This document shows positions 1 to 4,853 of a stretch of 6,617 nucleotides of DNA, piece after piece (the first letter of the stretch is position 1; each line of letters begins with the position of its first letter). A program made the translations under genes and the position numbers. The stretch covers positions 1 to 6,617 of the forward strand of contig PIVQ01000416.1 of the NCBI GenBank assembly GCA_003354055.1. The letters are read 5' to 3'. The notes below the pieces were generated by a model. The model was not told the DNA's origin, did no database searches, and saw only the letters and a program-made list of their open reading frames with translations. The stretch is from Desulfobacteraceae bacterium. GTDB taxonomy: Bacteria; Desulfobacterota; Desulfobacteria; Desulfobacterales; Desulfobacteraceae.

Positions 1-518
1 CCGATTTTTTTATACAGGCTGTATACATGGGATTTGACCGTGGAAAGACCGATGTCCAGGGTTTCACCAATATCCTTGTTGGCAGCACCCGAGGCAATCA
101 GGGTCAGAATCTGTTCCTCGCGTCGGGTCAAGCCGGCAGAGTCGTCCCCTTTGCCCGGAGACGAAAGTTCTCCGACAGAACTGACCTTAAAGTTCCGCTC
201 AAATCCGATCACAGCACCGGATTCAGCCGCCCGTATAACATGCCCTGTCAGGCGGACCTCAACCGTCCGTCCGTCCAGCTCCCTTAAGCGGTCCAGAGGC
301 AGGGTCAGGCGGACATCCACGGGGGTGCCCATGTCCAAAGGATGATCCGTGCGGATCAGGGCGCCGCCGGCACTGATATTTTCCGTAAGGAATTCCGTAG
401 TTTCATCCTGACCGTCTTCCCGGGTCAGGGTAAGCTTTGCCGGTACTTCCAGGGGAAAGCGTTCAAACTCTCTCCGCTCTCGCTCAACCGCCTGTGGCTC
501 TTTTTTCTTTTTTCCCAT
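1..518 (-). CDS. PilZ domain - LuxR-type HTH fusion regulator, partial (C-terminus beyond left edge)
   Basis: Probable c-di-GMP-responsive DNA-binding regulator acting in the cytoplasm. The reading frame starts at ATG 518-516 and stays open to the window edge, giving 172 residues; the end is missing. After a lysine-rich start, a PilZ domain spans about residues 14-112. It has the two classical c-di-GMP motifs: RxxxR (R16-R20, in RREFERF) and NxSxxG (N47 to G52, NISAGG). A short linker (about 113-128) leads to a LuxR/GerE helix-turn-helix at 130-172, with the family signature LTRREEQILTLIASG followed by NKDIGETL and STVKSHVYSLYKKI. Only roughly ten to twenty family-typical residues seem to be missing. 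The start codon overlaps the stop of the upstream HDOD gene (TGATG), and AAGGGA lies just upstream, so the two genes are co-transcribed and probably translationally coupled. No receiver domain is present; PilZ replaces it as the sensory part. Ligand binding is inferred from motifs; the DNA target is unknown. Confidence 0.9.
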   Translation of the reverse strand, partial: MGKKKKEPQAVERERREFERFPLEVPAKLTLTREDGQDETTEFLTENISAGGALIRTDHPLDMGTPVDVRLTLPLDRLRELDGRTVEVRLTGHVIRAAESGAVIGFERNFKVSSVGELSSPGKGDDSAGLTRREEQILTLIASGAANKDIGETLDIGLSTVKSHVYSLYKKI

Positions 519-1549
519 CAATTTCCCTTAAACAACGATTTTACCCAGCCCAGAACCCCCTTGGGTTTTTCCGGCACAGGCTTTTTGACCGTCCTTGTCC
601 TCACCACCCCTGACACTGGTCTTACAACAGGCTTTACAGCCCGGGGGCCTAAATAGGAAGCCTTGCTTTTCAACGCCTTGAAGATATCTCTAAGCAAGAC
701 TTCCTGAGTATTTTCCTTGGCTATACTCAGATTAGGCTTCTGCCCTAAAAAAGTCTCAGACAAAGCCATTTTGTTTCCATCCCCGCAGGTCCCTACCCCT
801 GACAAACCGGCAATACTATAGGCAAACTGGGTCAATCCGGCAAGAATAATATATTCGGGCTGGGCCTGCTCCGGCATCTGGTAATACCCCACCCCCTCAA
901 TGATGTTGGCCGGCATTTGCCAGGTTCTCAGCACTCTGGCCGCCACAAGGCTGTCCGTGGTACCGAACATATCTCTTTCCACCTCAGCCAGAGGGCATTC
1001 GAAGTCCCGGGCTTTGGCAACGCAGGCGTTAAACTTCTCAGGATAATGAATCGCCAAAAGCAATTTTCCCAACCCATGAAGCATCCCGGCCATATACAGG
1101 TCGCCGGGCAGCACATCCATGCCCAGCATGGGATGCCCCAGCCGCCGGTTTGCCACGGCACAGGCCCAGGAAAAGGCCCAGAAATCTTGATATGAAAACC
1201 CTGCTATGTCAGGAAATTTAGGCAAAAGCTTCTGGAAAAACTGGAGACAGACCGAATTCACGGTTTCCTTGATGCCGATCCGTGTAATGGCAGCCCTGAG
1301 GCTGACAATCTTATCCATCTCACTGTAATACTGGGAATTGGCCAGTTGCAGAATCCTTGTAAACAATCCCGGATCCGCCTCCACCAGCTTTGCAAATTCA
1401 GGGATATCGATTCTTTCCTCGGGCTGACGGACCATTACAAAAATCTGGCGCACATTATCCGGAATAGCAGGGATATCAACACTGGTGGTCAAAATCTCCT
1501 GGGAAATACTCAATGCTATGGTCTTTTCGCCAACCAGGGTATCTTTCAT
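518..1549 (-). CDS. HDOD domain-containing signalling protein
   Basis: A 343-residue cytoplasmic protein with one HDOD domain at about residues 20-225. The domain shows the family landmarks: IPAIPDNV near 26-33, ADPGLFTRILQLANSQYY at 58-75, AITRIGIKETVN at 87-98, and the helix pattern RTWQMPANIIEGVGYYQMP near 208-226. The position of the HD-phosphohydrolase metal motif reads HGLGK (158-162), without the Asp, and the later His pair is replaced by Tyr-Tyr (222-223). Catalysis is therefore not expected, which is normal for HDOD proteins; they are thought to act as signalling or scaffold modules. After a variable stretch (about 245-298), the C-terminus (300-343) is rich in Pro, Val, Lys and Arg and ends in the amphipathic GVLGWVKSLFKGN, possibly a membrane or partner contact. 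The ATG at 1549 is preceded by AAGGA (1563-1559, nine-base spacing). It is the first gene of the leftward operon with the PilZ-LuxR regulator. The exact signal and partner are not visible. Confidence 0.9.
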   Translation of the reverse strand: MKDTLVGEKTIALSISQEILTTSVDIPAIPDNVRQIFVMVRQPEERIDIPEFAKLVEADPGLFTRILQLANSQYYSEMDKIVSLRAAITRIGIKETVNSVCLQFFQKLLPKFPDIAGFSYQDFWAFSWACAVANRRLGHPMLGMDVLPGDLYMAGMLHGLGKLLLAIHYPEKFNACVAKARDFECPLAEVERDMFGTTDSLVAARVLRTWQMPANIIEGVGYYQMPEQAQPEYIILAGLTQFAYSIAGLSGVGTCGDGNKMALSETFLGQKPNLSIAKENTQEVLLRDIFKALKSKASYLGPRAVKPVVRPVSGVVRTRTVKKPVPEKPKGVLGWVKSLFKGN

Positions 1550-1630
1550 GCTAACCTGTCCTTATTTTTATAAAGGTAAAATACAGATATGATGACTCTA
1601 CGCTGCAATACTGCTAAGGCTAATCTATAA

Positions 1631-1659
1631 TTTGTAAGAGAAATTTGGCTTTTAGTCAA
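1631..1659 (-). promoter_or_regulatory. Candidate sigma-70-type promoter for the HDOD / PilZ-LuxR operon
   Basis: On the minus strand, TTGACT (1659-1654) is followed after exactly 17 bases by TACAAA (1636-1631). They match the consensus at 5 of 6 and 4 of 6 positions. Transcription would start near 1624, leaving a leader of about 75 bases before the HDOD ATG. The assignment rests on sequence resemblance alone in an AT-rich background where chance matches are common. Confidence 0.35.
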
Positions 1660-1847
1660 TTGAATCCTTTTTGTAAATAATATCTGATCCAGAATTTTAC
1701 TTGCAGATGTGGCCAATTCAATACCGGCATCCCGGATTTCATTTCGAATCGTTTCTCTTTTTTCAGCCGCTTTCAAAAAACTTTCAATTCTTTCATTTTT
1801 TCAAATAAAAATACCCTCGCAATATCAACACCTTACGAAAAAGCATC

Positions 1848-1892
1848 AAAAATTAAGGGTTTCCCTGATTGCCTTTTCAGATTCCCCGGATT
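1848..1892 (+). promoter_or_regulatory. Putative operator: two TTCCC-type boxes upstream of the S74 gene
   Basis: Two boxes, TTCCCTGATT (1861-1870) and TTCCCCGGATT (1882-1892), begin 21 bases apart, about two helical turns, so they would face the same side of the helix. The first is preceded by AAAAATTAAGGG, giving an imperfect dyad (GGG-ttt-CCC with partial outer pairing). The proximal box ends eight bases before the candidate -35 element at 1901, a usual place for activator binding. A close copy of the distal box with its flanks lies upstream of the last gene (4756-4783). The binding protein is unknown; the adjacent PilZ-LuxR regulator is the obvious candidate, but that is inference. Confidence 0.4.
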
Positions 1893-1900
1893 AAAAAAGC

Positions 1901-1929
1901 CAGACAATAATAAGAATTATTTTTAAAAT
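1901..1929 (+). promoter_or_regulatory. Candidate promoter of the S74 fibre gene
   Basis: CAGACA (1901-1906) and TAAAAT (1924-1929) are separated by 17 bases and match the sigma-70 consensus at 4 of 6 and 5 of 6 positions. The start of transcription would fall near 1936, about 20 bases before the ATG, leaving room for the GAGGAG ribosome site. The weak -35 would suit an activator bound at the boxes just upstream. Judged by eye only. Confidence 0.4.
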
Positions 1930-1956
1930 AGATGCAAATATACAGAGGAGAGACAG

Positions 1957-2829
1957 ATGAAACTTGGAAAAATTTTACTTGTGGTATTGACTGTATTTCT
2001 ATTAACCGCCCTGAATGGATTTTGTGAAGACAACAGCCTGGTTGTGGCTGAGGACGGGAATGTGGGGGTTGGGACAACGGGTCCCCTCAGCAAACTCCAT
2101 GTTGTAACAGATGGTACTCCATTCATTCCGGATACAGCTTCGGATGATTTGATAGTGGGATCATCCAGCCACACAGGTATCAGTATCCAAACAGGCGCCT
2201 CTAAAAGTGGAAGGCTTGTTTTTGCCAGAAAAGGAGCCGTGCAAGAAGGCGGGATTATTTATGATCACAGTACTAATTATATGAGATTTGATGTTGACAC
2301 CTCTGAAAAGTTACGTATTGCTGGCAATGGCAACGTTGGTATTGGAACAAAAAATCCAGATTTCAAGCTGGACATTGCCGGGGCGACCCGCATCCAAGGC
2401 AGCACCTTGTCCGTAAATACAGATAATAAAGATTATATTTTGAATATTGGTGGAAACGGCTATGCATACGGTGGGCAATTCATAAACGGATCCAGCCGTA
2501 AGTTCAAAGAAGATATTCAGCCAATGGACCTTAAAGCGGCTAAAGATCTCCTCGGAGAGCTAAAAGTAGTAACATTCAAGTATAAATCCGACTCTGAAAA
2601 GGACATTCATATCGGCTTAATTGCTGAAGACACCCCGGATATTCTTACAACCCCCAAGAAAGACGGGATTGCAGCATTGGATGTAAGTTCATTTCTTGTT
2701 GCCGTTACCCAGTTCCAGCAAAAAGAAATCAAGGCCCTTAAAAAACAGAATGACCGGCTGAAACAGGACAATGAAGAGATCAAAGGCCAGTTGGCTGAAA
2801 TAAAAGCTATGCTCCAGCAACTGCAGTAA
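1957..2829 (+). CDS. Secreted tail-fibre-like protein with C-terminal S74 intramolecular chaperone domain
   Basis: A 290-residue exported protein resembling a short phage tail fibre. Residues 1 to about 23 form a Sec signal peptide (KLGK, then a hydrophobic run from ILLVV). Cys23 sits near the cleavage site, but the preceding residues (NGF) do not make a normal lipobox. Two copies of the tail-fibre beta-strand motif follow: NVGVGTTGPLSKLHV (35-49) and NVGIGTKNPDFKLDI (126-140). The C-terminal S74 peptidase/chaperone domain starts at about 177 with NGSSRKFKEDIQP; Ser179 and Lys184 keep the spacing of the Ser-Lys dyad described for endosialidase autocleavage, while the usual Asp after the Ser is Ser180. 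It continues through HIGLIAEDTPDIL (218-230) and ends in a coiled coil (about 252-289) expected to trimerise. The start is supported by GAGGAG six bases upstream of the ATG. First of three rightward fibre-like genes. Adhesion or a structural surface role is inferred. Confidence 0.9.
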   Translation: MKLGKILLVVLTVFLLTALNGFCEDNSLVVAEDGNVGVGTTGPLSKLHVVTDGTPFIPDTASDDLIVGSSSHTGISIQTGASKSGRLVFARKGAVQEGGIIYDHSTNYMRFDVDTSEKLRIAGNGNVGIGTKNPDFKLDIAGATRIQGSTLSVNTDNKDYILNIGGNGYAYGGQFINGSSRKFKEDIQPMDLKAAKDLLGELKVVTFKYKSDSEKDIHIGLIAEDTPDILTTPKKDGIAALDVSSFLVAVTQFQQKEIKALKKQNDRLKQDNEEIKGQLAEIKAMLQQLQ

Positions 2830-2865
2830 ACAAAAAAACTTTAAGTTTCTCCACAGGAACAACTT

Positions 2866-4716
2866 ATGAAACACTTTCATTTGTCTCTCGTTCTATTTGC
2901 TTTGCTCTGTTTTTCCCTGCCGTCCGTGTATGCTGCTGAGCAGCATTACACAGGGGATGTGACTTCGGGGATCTACCATAATTCCGACGGTGATATTGTG
3001 GCAGGGAAGAAAACAGATACGGATTCCGCCTGTACCATTCCGGCCGGTAACAAGGTCATTATGGCCCCTTCCGGCAGACTGATTCTGAAAAAAGGGTTTT
3101 CCGTAAAAAAAACAGCCCGGTTCACAGGGGTGATTGCCACGACCACGGATGCAGATGCCGACAATATCCCGGACTGGTGGGAAAATCTTTACGGCCTTAA
3201 TCCCGCCATTGCAGATGATGCCGCCCTTGACCAGGACTATGACGGTCTGTCCAACCTGGTAGAATACCAGGGACTGACCGATCCCAATGTCCATGAAGCC
3301 CCGGCCATAGAGATATTCACGGCCCGCCCCCAGGCCGTCCTTCCCGGTGCCGTGACCCGGCTGACCTGGGAAACCCGGTTTGCCGAAGGATGCAGCATAA
3401 CACCCGGCAACGGCGCCTCCCTGCCGGCCAACGGCACCGCTCTTATAAATCCATCCCAGACCACGGCCTATACCCTGACGGCCACAGGCCCCGGCGGTAC
3501 CGCCACAAAAGAGATCACCATTACGGTGAATCCGGCCCTTCCCAGAATTGTTTTCAATGTCTTTCCCATGACCATCTATGCCGGGGCAACAGCCACTCTT
3601 TCCTGGACCGTGCCCGGTGCGGAAACGGTTTCCATTGACAACGGCTTAGGTTCTGTGGCTATCCAGGGAGAGATTGAAGTAACACCGTCCCTGACCACCA
3701 CCTACCTGCTGACAGCGGGCAATCAGGAAGGCCAGACCTCTGCGGAAATAACCATTGCCGTGAACCAGCCCAGACCCGAGATCACTTTAACCGCATCTCC
3801 CATTATTGTTGACCAGGGCCAGACCACCACCCTGTCCTGGACAAGTCAACATGCGGAAACAGGCAGCATAGACCAGGATGTGGGAATTATTGATCCTGCG
3901 AACATTGCCGCAGGATCCCTGGACGCCACCCCGGACGGCCTGACCACTTACACCATGGCCGTGACCGGTCCCGGCGGTACGGCACAGGACAGCATAATTG
4001 TCGGTGACCATACGGATACGGATGCCGACGGTATTCCCGATGCCTGGGAAATGACCTACGGCCTGGATCCGGCGGATGCCCTGGATGCCGGTCTGGATGC
4101 GGACGGCGACCTTCTGACCAATAAGACGGAATACGACCAGGGTAAAGATCCCAACAGCTTTGACGGGGATATTATCCTGACCGGCCCGACCTCGGGTACC
4201 CGGTATTCCGGCGGCAGCATAACGGTGGATCCCCCGGCAGACAGCGAAACAATTGTCCCGTCCGGCAATACCCTGGCCCTTACTGCCAACTGCCGGGTGG
4301 TGATCAATCCGGTGTTTAAAGTGGCCAAGGGTGCCCGTTTTGTGATCTCGACCAAGGATTGCGACCGGCTCCCGGATGAATGGGAACTTGCAAAGTTCGG
4401 CACCACCGATTACAGCCATGACGATGATCCGGACAATGACGGCCTGACCAACTACCAGGAATATCTGATCAATTCCGATCCCCTGGTTACGGACTGGGAT
4501 ACGGATAACGACGGCCTCAACGATGCCTGGGAGCTGCAATATTTCGGCTCCCTGGACCAGGACGGAGACATGGATTCCGATAATGACGGCGTCTCAAATT
4601 ATATTGAGCAGCTGACAAAGACGGATCCTTCGGATGTTTACTCCACTCCCAAACCCGGCAATTATTATGAGCACGATGCGCTCGGCCGTATAAAACGCCT
4701 CATCCGGATTAATTAA
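2866..4716 (+). CDS. Large secreted modular protein: coat-hanger-like modules, DxDxDG calcium repeats, three Ig-like domains, terminal YD repeat
   Basis: A 616-residue exported surface protein. The signal peptide is residues 1 to about 23, cleaved near SVYA-A. Visible order: a beta-rich module ending in GRLILKKGFSVKKTARFTGVI-type sequence (about 27-92); a thrombospondin-3-like calcium module (95-141: DADADNIPDWWE, then DQDYDGLSNLVEY); three Ig-like domains (about 147-222, 226-300, 303-380), each with xLSW/xLTW and TTxYxLTA-type strands; a second calcium module (382-429); a second beta-rich module (433-497: TLALTANCRVVI, FKVAKGARFVIST); two more calcium modules (498-540, 542-589); and finally YYEHDALGRIKRLIRI (600-615), a single YD repeat as in RHS proteins. 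Paired DxDxDG loops with a WE motif suggest calcium-stabilised rods. AGGA (2855-2858) lies seven bases before the ATG, and the gap from the previous gene is 36 bases without a terminator, so co-transcription is likely. No anchor (LPXTG, PEP-CTERM, OmpA) is seen. Function beyond surface structure or adhesion is unknown. Confidence 0.88.
   Translation: MKHFHLSLVLFALLCFSLPSVYAAEQHYTGDVTSGIYHNSDGDIVAGKKTDTDSACTIPAGNKVIMAPSGRLILKKGFSVKKTARFTGVIATTTDADADNIPDWWENLYGLNPAIADDAALDQDYDGLSNLVEYQGLTDPNVHEAPAIEIFTARPQAVLPGAVTRLTWETRFAEGCSITPGNGASLPANGTALINPSQTTAYTLTATGPGGTATKEITITVNPALPRIVFNVFPMTIYAGATATLSWTVPGAETVSIDNGLGSVAIQGEIEVTPSLTTTYLLTAGNQEGQTSAEITIAVNQPRPEITLTASPIIVDQGQTTTLSWTSQHAETGSIDQDVGIIDPANIAAGSLDATPDGLTTYTMAVTGPGGTAQDSIIVGDHTDTDADGIPDAWEMTYGLDPADALDAGLDADGDLLTNKTEYDQGKDPNSFDGDIILTGPTSGTRYSGGSITVDPPADSETIVPSGNTLALTANCRVVINPVFKVAKGARFVISTKDCDRLPDEWELAKFGTTDYSHDDDPDNDGLTNYQEYLINSDPLVTDWDTDNDGLNDAWELQYFGSLDQDGDMDSDNDGVSNYIEQLTKTDPSDVYSTPKPGNYYEHDALGRIKRLIRIN
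2944..4356 (+). repeat. Duplicated beta-rich module (copies 2944-3141 and 4162-4356)
   Basis: Two segments of the large modular protein share the same layout: an opening DGD-I followed by a Gly/Thr-rich strand, a central IPAGNKVIMAPSG or VPSGNTLALTANC strand, and a closing GFSVKKTARFTGVI or FKVAKGARFVIS strand. The pattern (hydrophobic strand, Gly-phi-x-V, 'a-G-A-R/S-F') resembles the stacked-strand module common in secreted Bacteroidetes proteins. DNA identity is low, so the duplication is old. Each copy is followed directly by a DxDxDG calcium module, suggesting that the two-module block is the duplicated unit. Confidence 0.55.
3304..4005 (+). repeat. Three tandem Ig-like domains
   Basis: Copies cover about 3304-3531, 3541-3765 and 3772-4005. 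Each runs from a P-x-I-x-(hydrophobic) strand through Gly-x-x-(T)-x-L-(S/T)-W to a TTxYxL/MxxxGxxGxxxxxITV-like final strand. Copies one and three share GPGGTA close to the end, and the underlying DNA shares CCCGGCGGTAC. The same module recurs as a single copy in the downstream gene at about 5889-6122. Confidence 0.75.
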
Positions 4717-4755
4717 CCATGACCCAAAACCCGAAAAACAACCGCTTAACCAATG

Positions 4756-4783
4756 AAAAATCAGGACTTCCCCGATTGCTTAT
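4756..4783 (+). promoter_or_regulatory. Second copy of the TTCCC-type motif, upstream of the phage-domain gene
   Basis: The stretch AAAAATCAGG-ACTTCCCCGATTGCTTAT aligns with 1848-1876 upstream of the S74 gene. The 16-base right half, TTCCC(C/T)GATTGC(T/C)T(A/T)T, is identical at 13 positions, and both copies begin with AAAAAT; one gap is needed in the left half. It is an imperfect dyad (AATCAGG / CCCGATT). The distance from the core to the ATG is similar in both places (76 versus 86 bases). A weak promoter follows: TTTTCA (4788-4793), 18 bases, AATAAT (4812-4817). The last gene may therefore have its own regulated promoter as well as read-through. Confidence 0.4.
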
Positions 4784-4841
4784 CCCTTTTTCATATGGTT
4801 TGGCGGGCTCAAATAATCAAGATCCACTATCTTTGTTTCTT

Positions 4842-4848
4842 AAAGGAG
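4842..4848 (+). promoter_or_regulatory. Ribosome binding site deciding the start at 4854
   Basis: AAAGGAG lies five bases before ATG 4854-4856, a near-ideal spacing. The protein from this ATG opens with a clear Sec signal peptide. The in-frame ATG at 4719, only two bases after the previous stop, has no comparable site and would put 45 hydrophilic residues in front of the signal peptide. Confidence 0.9.
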
Positions 4849-4853
4849 AAAAA

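Larger units (their letters stand above)
1550..1956. other. Divergent AT-rich intergenic region
   Basis: This 407-base region separates the leftward signalling operon from the rightward fibre genes. I see no convincing gene. A minus-strand open frame (1776-1546, TTG start) runs into the HDOD start and has no Shine-Dalgarno or recognisable family. The useful content is regulatory: a leftward promoter candidate near 1659-1631, a rightward promoter candidate at 1901-1929, and two TTCCC-type boxes at 1861-1870 and 1882-1892 immediately upstream of the latter. Confidence 0.7.

Noticed and set aside
1546..1776. Minus-strand open frame of 76 codons (TTG start) overlapping the HDOD start codon, preceded by two tiny overlapping frames (1846-1793 and 1796-1773).
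   Set aside because: It has no ribosome site and no recognisable family, and AT-rich composition explains the length. The chain of overlapping mini-frames (ATGA, TTGA junctions) could suggest a coupled leader or a decayed gene, but nothing beyond chance supports it.
1857..1872. Possible sigma-54 promoter (GG ... TTGC) in the shared motif, also at 4764-4779.
   Set aside because: The GG to GC gap is 11 bases here and 12 in the second copy; sigma-54 requires 10 and tolerates little change.
2014..2028. Lipoprotein signal at Cys23 of the S74 protein.
   Set aside because: The residues before the Cys (N-G-F) do not fit a lipobox, which needs a small residue directly before the Cys.
2836..2848. Palindrome AAACTT-T-AAGTTT between the first two fibre genes.
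   Set aside because: It is AT-only at its core with a one-base loop, so it cannot form a terminator hairpin; read-through into the next gene is more likely.
3787..4539. Long antisense open frame of 250 codons inside the large modular protein.
   Set aside because: It mirrors the GC-rich repetitive coding strand (GIGI/VIRI-like low-complexity translation) and has no start signal or family resemblance.
4719..4853. Upstream in-frame extension of the last gene from ATG 4719.
   Set aside because: It has no Shine-Dalgarno, would bury a clear signal peptide, and covers the motif shared with the other promoter region.
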